This document shows positions 24,001 to 36,500 of a DNA stretch of 64,000 bases, one piece after another. The translations under genes and the position numbers were made by a program. Numbering within the stretch: the stretch's first letter is position 1; the number at the start of each line of letters is the position of its first letter. The stretch is from Heliopora coerulea (Eukaryota; Cnidaria; Anthozoa; Scleralcyonacea; Helioporidae): NCBI GenBank assembly GCA_030142905.1, contig JASJOG010000234.1:215001-279000 (forward strand). The letters run 5' to 3'. Below the pieces are notes generated by a model that did not search any database, was not told where the DNA came from, and saw only the letters and a program-made list of their open reading frames with translations.

Positions 24001-27000
24001 TAGGTTCTAAATTCTGACATGGTGGTGTGAAAACTGAACCGCCAAGCTATGTCAAATTGGCACTTTTTAAGAAAGAGGAAAAGTGGGTGGGAGAGAGGGA
24101 GTAAAGAAGGATGGTCATGTTGGAATGTTTTTTAAAAGTTCCTCAGCATCAGATCCGCTGGCTAGATAGTGGTCGGAAAATAAAGTTAATCTCATTGCTT
24201 CCTTGGTTTCTTAGTACAATTGCTGGACGTCGATTGATACTGTCCCTTTTAGTACTGACGCGGTCATGGAATGTGTAGAAAATTAACTACGATGCGCTAA
24301 CTCTGTGAAAACTTGAAAAGCTATATGTGGATACCGATTTAATAACCGCTTGTTCCTTACAATAACATCAACAAAAGGTGTAAGACTTTCAAGCTCTCTC
24401 AAGGATGCTAAGTCTTGACAGAACTCGCAGTTTTTAAGCAGGAGAAAGTACTGCTTTTTACAATAACATCATCAAATGGGAAGAATTTCAAGTCCTCACA
24501 GATAATCGCATATTTCAACAATCATTAGCTGTTCTCACTGTCTTAAAATAGCAAGGGAACCTTTAGAATAACATCAACAATTGACGAGGCTTTCCAATTC
24601 CTGGCGTCTTCTCAGATAACGCCCCTTAATCTTTGGCCCCTCGAAGGCGAAGCCTGGTACTTAGACTTTCTAATCTGGAGATGACTGTCAACCGCATAAT
24701 GAAAGACAAATTAGCCGAACGTTTATATATAGAACTTTGAACGTTCTCTGGCTTGTGTGCTAAGATGAAAGAACCATTTCTAAGACCCACCCCCCACTCG
24801 TGACTGATGACAGTCTTTCAAGGTAGATGAACGATCTTCAAGCTCCATACTCAGAAAATGATTTCTGAGTATGGAGCTTGAAGATCGTTCATCTACCTTA
24901 ATATATCCAAGCTCTCACGTTTCTCAAACGACAGTCTTTCAGATAGATTTTAAAAATAGGGACGCTCGAAGGTGCTCCAAGGAACTACAATAGGTATGAG
25001 GTACCTGCCCGCATCCTCGAAAAGAAGTCACGCCGTGGGAGAGACGGGCGATGGGGGAGCTTATCACTCCTAAGCAATGATGAATCTCGTCTGAAAGGTT
25101 TAAGGTTCCTATGATAAAATTCTCGAAATACAAGGTGTTCTCCTTGAAGTGAGATTTTAGTAGACTAGGAAGACTCTTAACTGGTGTAATACTTGTGACA
25201 CATCTAAAACAAAGGATCATGCTCAAATTGGGCTAGTTCGCGGTAAGCTTCACCGCCAGAATCGCCATAAGTTTTGTGCTAAACAGCAAATTTCGAAAGG
25301 CGACAATCTGGTGAGAATGGCTTTCGGCGGATAAGATTCTGGCGGACGAGACGCTGGCCAAGAATTTAGCGACCTCACGATCTACAAACCGTCGACCATT
25401 AAATTATTCGGCTACTTATTTTCTTCGAGCAAGTAGAATGTACAGCTGGTAACATAGTGTCTAAATCAGGCAACAGACGAAGTATTTTTTTCCATAATTG
25501 GATTGCTGTAGAATTCTGTTTGATGTTTTCAAGAACTTATATCTTGTATGTTAAAGATTAAATTTTCAGTAATTTAGAATATTTTTATACCTCCAAATCA
25601 CCCGACTTGCGATGACTATATGATGTATATCATATGATATACGTCATACTTGAGTAGGATACATGCTAGAAGCCACAGGCTTGAGCAGTATAGACGTGTC
25701 ACTATACCATTACGAACCAATACGACATTTAACCTTCGCTCCACTAACGGCACCCGTGTAGGGCTGGATGGTTTGACCATCCTACTGGTAATGGCTCGGG
25801 AAATGTATCTGAATTTACAGCCTGACTAACACGTGCGCTTGTGATCATATTAAAAGCTACCTCTCAAGAGGCAACATTTTCGTTCTTGAGTTGCTGATAA
25901 TGAAGTGAACGTGAAGCAAGTCACCTCAAGCAAATTCTAGAAGTACCCCTTCAAAATAATTTTCATAGTTTATATTACTTCGGAAGTTCAAGAATGTTTC
26001 CATGTTAATCGTTGGGGCTTTTTTCCGCCCTGCGAAGACATCTGATCGCATGAGGTGAAGGGCATGCACAGACTTATCGCCATTATCCCATTATAAAATA
26101 CATCGTGCAATTTTTAATCAGGAAGAAAATAATGTATCTTTCTGACGATTTCGTCCCCCATCCCGGCCCTTGACCGCCAGGTTAATGCATGCTTTCTTGC
26201 AGCTTAATCTCAAGAGAAGTAAACCAGTTGAACCAAGAAAGCTGACTTCATGAGTTCACTTTGTGTGCTCATTTCGACAGGTCACTTTGTGCGTGAAACC
26301 GCTGCCTATGCCCGACACTGTCGCAGGTGTCTTGGGATTCTGCATCCCATGTTGGATGCTGTAGTTCTCACTTGCGGAATACGATCCTTCGTTTTTGTTC
26401 TTGTGTGGCGAAAGAATTAAGGATGTTTGTGTTTCAATCGAGACTGTGTCATGATGTATTGCTGTATCTGGCACAGTTACAATTTAGTTACATAACAGAA
26501 GAAGGAAGAAGACACGTGACAGCAGGCAATCACTTTCAGGGGTTTCGGAATATATCGTCTGATGAGAGCTTAACGGATTGCTCTACAAGAAGGAAACATC
26601 ACACTAAAATATCCGCTTGGGGCAAAACATTTCCGGAAAGAAACACATGTTGCCGACAATTCTCCCACCAGGCAACTGCCATTGCATTTGTGATCGGCCA
26701 AAATTGGCTTGACAGGGATTTTCTAACTTCTCTGTCTGAACAGATTCTCGTGAGATACTCACTAGACAGTCATATTAACTCACAATACCCAGGTGGACGC
26801 CAGAGGACAATGTCCGGTGGGGTTAGGGAGCCTTTTTTTTTTTTACCTTGGTCATATGTGAGAAGAGCGTTGTCCAGTTTGGCTCTATCAAGCATCGCAG
26901 GTTTTCTCCGGGTACTCCGGTTTCCTCCTAAAGAATAAACCATACGTTTAGTCTAAATTATTTAATTTACCAAAGACTCATGTTCATTTTTAATTAAATT

Positions 27001-30000
27001 GTAAAAAGAACTTATAACAAATAACATGAAAATGACGTAGTTTGCCCGGCAAAAGATTTAACGACAGATCTGACTCAATTGTTTTGACCACTGAAGTCGG
27101 GATCTCGTTAAACTCTATTTCAACACTGTAACGATTCTTGAACTATGAACCCTCAACGTGATTCTGCAATAAGACCTCTTCGGTCACAAGGTCCAGATCC
27201 TAAATCGATATTCTGTACGATAATCACGTCAAGGTCGTAGGAGCAGGTCCGGCATGTATGGCGACCGCTGGACCAAATTTCGCTGCAACAAGAAATTTTA
27301 AGGGGCATTTCGTTCCTTTAACGCTTGCAGAATGATTTCGCGAGCGGTAAAGATTTATTGTTTGTACCACTGACCAATGACAACTTGGTTTGGCAGTAAT
27401 TTCCGTTGTCCAAGTCTTGCTATTTCACCCTGAGATGGCGCCCGAAACTATCTCAGAAGATCTGAAATCCAACATTCTTCTGGGGGTGTTACCTCATATC
27501 CTTCTAGTGGACGTGTTTTGTATGCATTATTACGTTGCACGAATATATACTGGCCAAGCTGTCCCCCAGAACAACAGAAAATTGTTTCCGACGGGCCTGC
27601 ATTACATGACTCAACACTGTTGAGTTATAACTGCTCCGATGCAAGTCTTAAGTTTCAAAGATCCTGACAAATGCCGAATCAAAGCATTTCATTGGACTCT
27701 CAAGTCTTTTAACCTAGATCTTCTTTCCTGATTGACAAATTGCAGTTTCAGTCGTTTTTTCTTCGTCGAATACTTCACTCCTTCAAAAATTGCCACGTTT
27801 TTCCCAAAGTAAATGCTGAAGATATCTCTCCATTCCTTGAAAGATCACGCATGTGCAATTGCTCAACTCACCTATGGAGATTAGTAAAAATGAACACAAG
27901 TTTTCGCTGTGTCACGGCTTAAGAAATTACCTAAAGTCATGGATTGATCTTCATGTTTATTCTTTAGATAACTCAGTTGAAAATTGAGAATAATCCGTTT
28001 GCGAAAGGCTTCCGTGGTACCTGTAATTCATTCACCTCAGCGACGTTCGGGTCAACGAAAAGGTATGGCAACGTCAGACATATTTCTTGCGTGAGTTGTT
28101 TAATATCATGCTTGCCTTAATACCAGAGAATCCTTAAAGTAGCGCTGTTAACTCAATTTTCGGGTTTAAACTCTATTTTTATCGAACGGCCACCATTTTC
28201 TGATGTTTGAAATACGAGTGAATTCATTGGAAACATTTTGCCCTGTTTATTTAAACACAAATTAAAACTCTAATTACAATGGTAATAATAACGACAACAG
28301 ACATCCCAATAATATGTTTTATAAAGTTGGAGACGTTGGACAGAAAGTATAATATGAAAAGTACTGGCTTCTTTCTGTATTTTATTTTTCTTTTATGTGT
28401 TTAATTCTCCATCTTTCCATAGGAAACTGGAAGAAGACCCGGATGAAACTGGCTCTAGTAATTCCCGGATGTCGCCTCACGTGATTAAACAACTGACGAA
28501 CTGTAGCACTCCTCCTCAGGTCTCAGTTAATGTTACATCATCTCCAAGACATGTTATCCATCATTACACACCAGGTACTATTATTTTACGTGGCCTAGAG
28601 CGAGATTTTTTAAGATTTGTTTGGTGTTTTTGCGAAGTCTATGTACATCAGCAGTGACCAACATTTTTCGGTAGAAATACCAATACCAATTGCGATTGCG
28701 TAGGGTCATCTATTCAAGCCTTCGGCCTCGCTATCAATAACCACGTTTCAATGCGGAGGGAAGCAGTTTATTACGAACTGCTGATAACCAAGTAATAAAC
28801 AGTCACCATTTTGTGTTCATCCTTACACGTCGGTTTTGACCTTTTGTACCTCTTGGAGGTTGCAATTGAACTCGTAAGTCGTTCAGGAGTGCTGGTGGCA
28901 CAGTGGTAGTGCACGTGTCTCTCACCACTGTGAGTATGGTTCGATTCCGGCTCCATGAAGTTATCTGATTAAAGTTACCTTTGATACATGTGAGACGAAT
29001 GTTGTCTAGTTTTACTCTACCAAGCATCGCAGGTTTTCTCCGGGTACTCCGGTTTCCTCCTGTAGTAACACTTTACCTTTACCTTTGGCTTATGCCAAAA
29101 TAAACTCAAAGGAAAGAATCTCTTGCACACAGCCATTTGTGACTAAGCACGAACCTTCTTACAACATTTAGAAATTGGGGAAAATACGCATCTGCTATTA
29201 ATTTTCAGTGCCAATCTCAGCCTCAATGTCAATGTCGTTGTCGCTTACACGGTCGATCAGTGCCAGTGTCAGTGCCAGTCCTATAGGTCGGTGGCAACCA
29301 ATCCCTTAGGATTCACAAGGCAATGATACAGTGGCCATGTTGGTTCCACATACAATAGAAGTTATAATGAGATTCTTTTGTGAAAGTTTATCCAAGATGG
29401 CTGCCCTGACGTCACGTGCACATCACCTATTGTTAGTGCTAGTGTGAATGCAAGCGTCAAGGTCAGTGTGAGTGCTAGTGTCAGCACTAATTTCACTGCG
29501 CTAGCGCCTAAGACAAATCCAGTCCTCGTCGAAATAAGTTGATGGCCAAGATTTACTTAAAAAGTTCAATGGTTGGTAACTGTTGATTTAGAATTCTTTG
29601 CGATCCATCACGACAACTACCAACCTTTGAACTTTTTTAAGTAAATCTTATCTATTATTCATCACTGTCTACCCAGTATCCTATTTTTATATCGCTGACA
29701 AGATTTACTTAATTGTTCAGAAGGAGTACTTTGGGGCCAAGAATGATGTCTAAAAAAAAGATTAATACACTATCTCCCTCACCAGCACAAAATAGTCTCC
29801 TCAAATTAATTTTTACGGGCTAGATTTGTTTAACCCTTTCAGGTCCGTACCCGACTTTTTAATTTTACTCTGGCTAATGCCTGACGATTGTGCTCATCGC
29901 GAGTAGACGTCTCGGACTGGAAAGGGTTGAAGTAGCTTCCTGGGGGGGGGGGGAATTAAACTTTGTTCATTACCTGGCGAACTTTATCCGTTACCGAAAC

Positions 30001-30555
30001 TTCTGTTAACGTGTTTTATTAAAAAGTGTACAATAACTTTTGCTAGATACTTCTGATTCTCAAAACGGAAACCAGAACAGTGGAAACTATGACTGCATGC
30101 AAAACATCACATCACTTCCGAAAACGTCATCCTCCAGCAATCTGGAATGGCGGGACGACACCGCGGAGCCGCCATCGCAGCCGAGAGTCTCCCCGGTCTG
30201 CCCCGTTCCTCTGTCGGCCAACTGCGATCCGTCAGTCTCGTCTTATCGAAGTCCGTTCAGCAAGACAAACTGCCGTTTCTCCGTGATGTCCTCTTACTCC
30301 TCGCACGCATGTCATCAAGGCATGTACCACGGCTCTGGGAACCAGGAACAGCCGGGGATACAACCTCCGTATGCAGTCGGACATCAGTTTTCAGTCCATA
30401 CTCCAGAATACCCTGCTTCGTTTTATCGCTACAAGCCTGACTTGTACTCGAATAACTGTTTCAAAGGACCAGAATACGTCGGAAGTGGCCACATGGCTTT
30501 GCCTATTGCGAGCCACAGTGGGAGCTTGGACGCTACTCAAAGTTTCGGGTCGTAA
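15086..30555 (+). CDS. Tbx4/5: T-box transcription factor, Tbx4/5-like
   Basis: Nuclear DNA-binding transcription factor of the T-box family. Coding exons: 15086-15188, 15355-15640, 17575-17842, 23037-23186, 27968-28062, 28423-28574, 30047-30555. All junctions are GT-AG, the frame is open throughout, and the product is 520 aa. The start is the first in-frame ATG and gives [10 protein letters not shown]. The T-box spans about residues 103-292, with [80 protein letters not shown] and [17 protein letters not shown]. Subfamily choice rests on [15 protein letters not shown], [11 protein letters not shown] and [13 protein letters not shown], which fit Tbx4/5 better than Tbx1, Tbx15/18 or Tbx20. The rest (S/P/Y-rich tail, residues 300-520) is unrecognised. 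Introns 3 (5.2 kb) and 4 (4.8 kb) are large and could hold enhancers. Possible polyadenylation signals are AATAAA at 30786 and 30992. Tbx2/3 follows 3.0 kb downstream on the same strand. Confidence 0.93.
24355..24620. repeat. degenerate tandem repeat, about 100-bp unit, three copies
   Basis: In intron 4 of the Tbx4/5-like gene, AATAACATCAACAA or a close variant recurs near 24361, 24461 and 24571. Each is followed by TTTCAAG- or TTTCCAA-like sequence, and the last two by CAGATAA. The copies are heavily diverged. Confidence 0.4.
24820..24899. mobile_element. perfect 38-bp palindrome, collapsed TIR element copy B
   Basis: The arms 24820-24857 and 24862-24899 are exact reverse complements, separated by ATGA. 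The outer arm AAGGTAGATGAACGATCTTC matches the TIRs of copies A and C, and the flank CCAAGCTCTCAC (24907-24918) matches their outer string. The internal tRNA-like body is missing. It lies in intron 4 of the Tbx4/5-like gene. Confidence 0.85.
26858..26932 (+). mobile_element. SINE fragment, 3' core
   Basis: ATGTGAGAAGAGCGTTGTCC, then AGCATCGCAGGTTTTCTCCG and GGTACTCCGGTTTCCTCC. The same core occurs at 28985-29062. Here the tRNA-derived head is absent or replaced by a T-rich run. Lies in intron 4 of the Tbx4/5-like gene. The long frame 26327-26938 ends inside this SINE and is not a gene. Confidence 0.75.
28884..29090 (+). mobile_element. tRNA-derived SINE, head plus conserved core
   Basis: The head has an A-box-like TGGCACAGTGGTAGTGC and a B-box-like GGTTCGATTCCGGCTCC (28884-28955), followed by the core AGCATCGCAGGTTTTCTCCG / GGTACTCCGGTTTCCTCC (29024-29062) and a simple CTTTACCTTTACCTTTG tail. 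It lies in intron 6 of the Tbx4/5-like gene, sense to it. This is the best-preserved SINE in the window. I do not name the family. Confidence 0.8.
29548..29649. repeat. inverted repeat, 31-32 bp arms
   Basis: Left arm AAGATTTACTTAAAAAGTTC + AATGGTTGGTA; the right arm (about 29618-29649) is its near-perfect complement, ending TTTTTTAAGTAAATCTT. A partial third copy, AAGATTTACTTAATTGTTCA, lies at 29700-29719. MITE-like, in intron 6 of the Tbx4/5-like gene. Confidence 0.75.
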
Positions 30556-33500
30556 CAGGGAAACAAAATTCGCCACACGAGCTGACGAATGGCCCGTCCG
30601 TCTCACTCCAAAAAGACGGAAGTTGCTTTCCGATGAATAGTGAAACATACGGCCTGATTTCAATGTTTTCATTGAGCTCTTTGCTCAAAAATATGACCGA
30701 ATGAAATTGAGTAATTGATGAATGGGTTGTGTTTTTTGTTTCTTTTTTCCTTCGAAATTCTGGAGCGCAGGACATTTTACGCAAGAATAAACTCTTAATT
30801 GACGCTGCTAACAATTCCTTGACCTCAATCGACCACTTGTGAAGTTCACTGGCTGGAAACGACGCACCGTCGCCAAAGTTGTTCTCGATAACTGAGGCAG
30901 ATATTTCTCTCCGTAGAATACAAAGCCAAATTATCCAATTCAAATGTATAGAAATTATGTAAATAAGAAGTAGACAAAATTGATCTTCATGAATAAAGTA
31001 ATGTCCAGGTGTCAAACTAGATTGCAAACGTGGCTTTGGGATATTGTTTTCTTTTGATCTCTGAAGTAGCTGTTGTTATTTTTTATCCCAAGAAATAATT
31101 TTTTGTATGTGATAAGCCCTCGCCTCTCGAAATCAGACGTTTCCTTTTACCTTGTAGTCTTTAACTCATGTTTTCTCCTGGAAGAAATACGCGAATGTTC
31201 TCTTTGGTGTCGCGATTGTTTTCAAATGGGACCCCGAGTAAGCGATATCAGATAAACCTCTACCATGAAATTCTTGTGCGTGGCTCATTTTAACCTTAAC
31301 AGTTTAGCATCTTACCAGGAACGAACGCTTTTGCATTGTTGGTTTTTTGACTTAAAAGGGTTTCACAAATAAACTTTTGTATCAAACGTTAGTAATTCCC
31401 ATCAAAGTATTGCCAAAGAGACGCCCACTCGTTTGTGTTGAAAAGTTTGACCTTGTGTACGTCTTCTCCATTAAATTACACGCTTGGTATTTATTGTTGA
31501 GTAGAACTTAAATATTATAGAATGAATTAAGCTGGGGACAGATAACGTTTTCCTACTTACTGGTTTCGTACATAGCTGAACACGTAAAGTAACGCTAAGG
31601 AATACGTTCCACAGCTGGCTCAAAAATCTATCTCAGATTCCATTGTCAATTATGCTTCCTTGGCCAAGGGACTGTAAAGTATATTTCGAGATGCTGGATC
31701 CAGGATAGTTCTACAGGCTGTTCAGTTTTCTTAACGCTTCTGTGCATACTGCTTTTCTTTTTTACCATAATAAAAACTAAATGCTTTAATCACGAACTTA
31801 CAGCTACAACATGTTCATGGACTCAAACGGTTGAGCCCAGATAAGTGAGCTAATGCTGGGCACAATAGTTTTTACGAATTCATGTTTTTATGGCTAGTTT
31901 TACCTGTATGTTTTCGTCTCTCTCTTTGTCCAAGTAACTATCCAGGCATCTTATGTTCTCGCATTGCAAAGGGCTCTTTCCCAACGCCTCTCGGTTTTCT
32001 TCAAGGAGACAGGATAGGAAGTCTTGTTTCCTGATACAGTAATAGTGCACGTTTCTGACCGGCGTTCTCTGTCCGCTTGATAGCGGAAAGGGAATTAATG
32101 TGCCAGTCTGACCGTCCTGTTTATTGGATCGTAACTCTAATCCCGTGAAAAATTATGAGGGAGAGCTGTCAGAACCGACACTGTGCTGTCAAAAATCTCG
32201 CCTGGTTTCGACATCTTATGTTTCACGGTTGCAATGTATAGAAATTCTGGCGAATAGCGTCGGACTTTCAGTGAGCTAACCAGAAATGTGGATACTTTGG
32301 GGGAAAAAACCCTGTACGTGTTATTAACCATTCTCTTTCATTTTACATTTATAAAGGACCCGAAATTCATTAACTACAATGAACGCTTACCAGAGTCCAG
32401 TCACCGTTGACAGCCCAGCATGGCGCCTATCTTAACGACTCAGATATCTTGGCACTTGCGGACTACGGATCTGCTAAACTTCCTTTTAATTTGCTTTGGT
32501 ATGGGCTATTTTCTCGAATTTACTCTTCCCACTCTGGTTGTCGGAGTACATTTAAGTTCCATTTCCTTTTCATTCAAATCTGCCAAACTAGATCCGACTT
32601 TAGAAATAGCTGACTGAAAGAAATAGCTCACCATTTCCTTTGTGCTATTAATTGCTATGGCTAAAACAGTTACTTTTGACTTAAGTCTGCCCCACCTCGT
32701 GCCGCGTTAGAGTTTTCAAAGCCGAGAACACCTTGAGTTTCCAGTTCAAAGGACTGGTTCATCCTTTCTTTGTGGTCGAAACAATTAAATGCCTGTTTGA
32801 TTACAATTGCTGTGTTTCGCACGTTTGGCTTCCATAATTGATGTTCATCACAACAGGAAAATAATTACAAGAGCTGTGCAATTGTTTTTATGCAAAACAC
32901 TATGATCTTTTCAACAATCGAAGCATACTTTTTCTATTTACTTCTAGAACTCGTCACATTTCTCTCCAGTTCGTTTTAATGCATCTCAACTAGATCTCTG
33001 TCTCCTGTTCTTTACAGGCCACTGAGTCTTCGGTTGTTTCAAAGCAGCAAGAAAAAACAATATGTTCCCTTTCAACTTTTGTCAAAACGTGATTTGAGTG
33101 TGAACATCCTACTTAAGCTTTGACCTCCCTAGCCGTTTTTGCCCACGCCTGATTCATGTTTCCTTTTCCATCAACTTTTGCGAGTGAAAGAGGTCGGTGT
33201 GAGGAGTGCCGGCGTCAATATACCGAGACGCCAGAGTTCATTTAGAATTCACGTTGGCCGTTTTAGAAGGCACTCGGGTGTTAGCAAAGTATTGCTGGTG
33301 TTGAAGAACATATTCTCTCATTGGATGCCACTCGTGGCAGATGACGAATTGCCTGGCAAAAGGTGTGATTTCTTTTAATTTGAGCCTACACCTTGCCCAA
33401 GCAATTAAAACGACGTGTGATTGGTCCACGCGCAGCTGTTAACCAATTAAATGGACCTTTTGACCGTCTGATACCTGGTCGTTTTAATCAAAAGATGTTT

Positions 33501-33576
33501 ACGTATTAAGAAAGAGTTCTATTTGTCAATCGGGTTACGTTCGAGGGTCTGATTCAGCGAAGAGGCACTTCAAGAA
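30556..33576. promoter_or_regulatory. 3.0-kb spacer between the two T-box genes
   Basis: It contains the 3' UTR of the Tbx4/5-like gene (AATAAA at 30786, 30992 and 31368) and the promoter of Tbx2/3. GGTGTGA, a T-box half-site core, occurs at 33195-33201, about 380 bases before the Tbx2/3 ATG. No other gene is supported. Calling this regulatory is inference from position. Confidence 0.4.
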
Positions 33577-36500
33577 ATGGCGTATCACCCGTTTTACCAA
33601 ACGGCAAGGTCTGAGTTCTCCGTTCCGTCACTACTTCAACCATTGATTGCTTCAGGAGTGAACGGTTCCCCCACGACACAGCAAAACGTCGCGCCGAGCT
33701 CCTTCAACTATCATCATCTGTCTCATCCAGGATCGAAGAACAAATCGTTCAGTCCGACCCTGATTTCAACTTCGCCTTCTTACCACGGTTCAATGATCGG
33801 CGCTTCGAGTTTTGACACCAGTGAAGACAGACCGCGAACTCCACCGAGCTCTGTTAAATTGGATAACCAGGAACTTTGGGAGTCGTTCAACAAACACGGC
33901 ACAGAAATGGTAATTACGAAAGCGGGAAGGTAAGAACCAAGTCGATTTTGTACAGGAAAGAAATATGGCTTTGAAATTTTTGGAGAATCTGTGCTTTGAC
34001 CTCTTGGCACGTGGACAATTGACAAAAAAAGATCGGAAGTAGCGTTCAACCGGTTTGAGATGACCGAAGTGTTGTTCAAGTATTATGGCTATTCTATATG
34101 TGCGCTTAGATATTGTGCTCATCGTCTTATAGATCAAAACTAATGCGGTATTTTTTTTTCTTCCTTCCTTTCTCCTCTATAAATAGACGAATGTTTCCTG
34201 CGATAAGAGTTCGGGTTGCTGGGCTTAATCCGCGGACGAAATACATCGTTTTGTTGGAGATTGTTCCAGCTGACGACTGCCGTTATAAATTTCACAACTG
34301 CCGATGGTCCATCGCTGGAAAGGGCGATCCAGAGATGCCGAAGAGAATGTATGTCCACCCAGACTCTCCCAGCACCGGAGCCCAGTGGATGCAAAAAGTA
34401 ATCTCCTTTCACAAAATGAAACTGACGAACAACGTCGCGGACAAAGATGGATTTGTAAGTGAAGTTGGTCCACACGAGTTATTAATGTTTTTTCCCCTCG
34501 TGCAGAACACTTTCCCTCGGGCGGACGCCCTAGGTGTGACAGCGTAACATGTAATGTTTTTCCGTCTCTTACTTCTCTAGACCATTTTGAATTCCATGCA
34601 CAAATACAAACCGAGAGTTCACGTGGTGAAATGTGAGGATATTTACAGACTTCCATGGAGTTCCTTTCAAACTTTCGAGTTTCCTGAGACAGTGTTCTAC
34701 GCCGTCACTGCTTATCAAAACGAGAAGGTATAATACCTGGTTTCCATTAAATCGTTAGAATCTCAAGAATCGCAATCGCAAAAATCGCAGTAATCCTATA
34801 TTTGCGATTTAGTCGCTTGAGTCGCAAGAGTCACTTCGATTCACGTTTCCATTAAATCGTAAGGGTCGCGACGACTGGCTACGACACGATTTTTACGATA
34901 CTTGCGACTTAATGGAAACCAGGCTTAAATAATAATAACTGTTAGTCAACGTGACGTGTCAAATAGGCGTGAACGCTGTCTTGTCTGTTATGTCGGGGTA
35001 AAAGTATAGATATATTTGCCTGACCACGTATTGGACAACCAGATATAAAGTTGGTGCGTACGTATAGTTAAAATTCATTGATAAATAATAACAGTTTGAG
35101 AAAAACACCGTGAATCATATTGTACGGAAGACAGAAGCCAGGCCAGCTTTTCGCGGTCTCGGTCGTTCAGCTGAAAGACAATACCCCGCAGTTTGGTAAA
35201 AGAGTTGTCTTTAGTCAGGTTTTTTGTAGAAAACGCGTTGACTGCGAATGCGTTTTAAGTGCTCTTCTTCAACCGAAGGTGTGCGGAATTCAAATATACG
35301 TTAAAAGTTGTTGACCTGAAGATTAATTCTCCCGAATTTGGTGATATTATTCTCACTGCAAATGTGTCTGTGTTAACACTTCGGATAAAAAAGATTTGAG
35401 AGAACTGCGTAGTGTTCTCAGTTGGTTCAACCATATAGGCTGTCACAGTGCGTGAAACGGTAAACGTTTTCTTTTTTCCATCAGTGTCTCCGGATTTTCG
35501 CCCAGTAACAATGCGTTTGTTTCAAATCTCCAACCAATTTTTGCAGTAAGATTTGGCTTGTTGTATTTAAAACGCGTTGAAAGTAGCGTTCCCAGTTTGG
35601 TTGAAAACGATGCCTTTAGAGATTTCGTTCTCCGAATATTTCGACACAAGTTTTGGGAAAAGAGGACTTGTCTAAGTCCTTACTAGAGTTTGAGAACAAA
35701 ATTTAAATGTTTACTTCGAAGCACTAAATCTAGCCCCCTGCAATACAGTAGCCTTCTCTTACCAAGAACAGAACAAATATGGAGTTTAGTGCTAGCACAC
35801 AACAATAGTGTGAACTCCTGGAACCGCGGGGGGGACCCCTTCGAGAACAAGTTAAGGGCCTCAAAGTTATTCTCAATCGTTGGAATATTGTAATTTTTTT
35901 TATCATTATTAAGTTAGGGGCTTTGCAATTCTAGAAGTGCAAAAAAGTATGTTTAAGGTCGGAGAAGTGCTTTCCAAAACCTGTTCGAAATGTAAGTACC
36001 AAAATTTTACCAAGACGTGATTGAACTGTGACCTCGTTATAGAGAGATCTCACCCGCGCCACTAGCACACACATGATTCAACCGTGAATACGTGCTATCC
36101 AGGGTTGAGAAACTCGGATTGTTCAAAACGTAACAACTGCGGATTCCCATTCTGAATAGATAAACAATAGTACCACTCCCAACGTAATGGTTTAACCGTC
36201 TTTCTGCTTCAGATTACCAAATTAAAGATTGACAACAATCCCTTCGCAAAAGGTTTTCGCGAAAACGGTGCTGGACAAAAAAGAAGGAACCAAGAAAAAA
36301 GGTAACGCGGAATTGTTTGTGAAAGTCTAGTCAGGTTGGTTAGGTTAAAATACAAAACAACGCTAACTCCGAATATTGTGAACATCTTTTTATTGAACAT
36401 TATGTGCGTTTTGACGACCAGATTTACTCTATTAATAGCACATTGCTAACTGCTCCCGCCTATAAATACAGCTGTCACCACGATCATCCTGTAGCATTCC

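Noticed and set aside
25611..25654. Short TATGATGTATATCATATGATAT palindrome-like run considered as a regulatory site
   Set aside because: AT-rich dyads of this size are expected by chance; no flanking context.
26327..26938. 203-codon open frame on + in Tbx4/5 intron 4
   Set aside because: It starts at a non-ATG codon, has no domain, and its last 25 or so codons are the SINE core ([13 protein letters not shown]), a signature of chance frames through this repeat.
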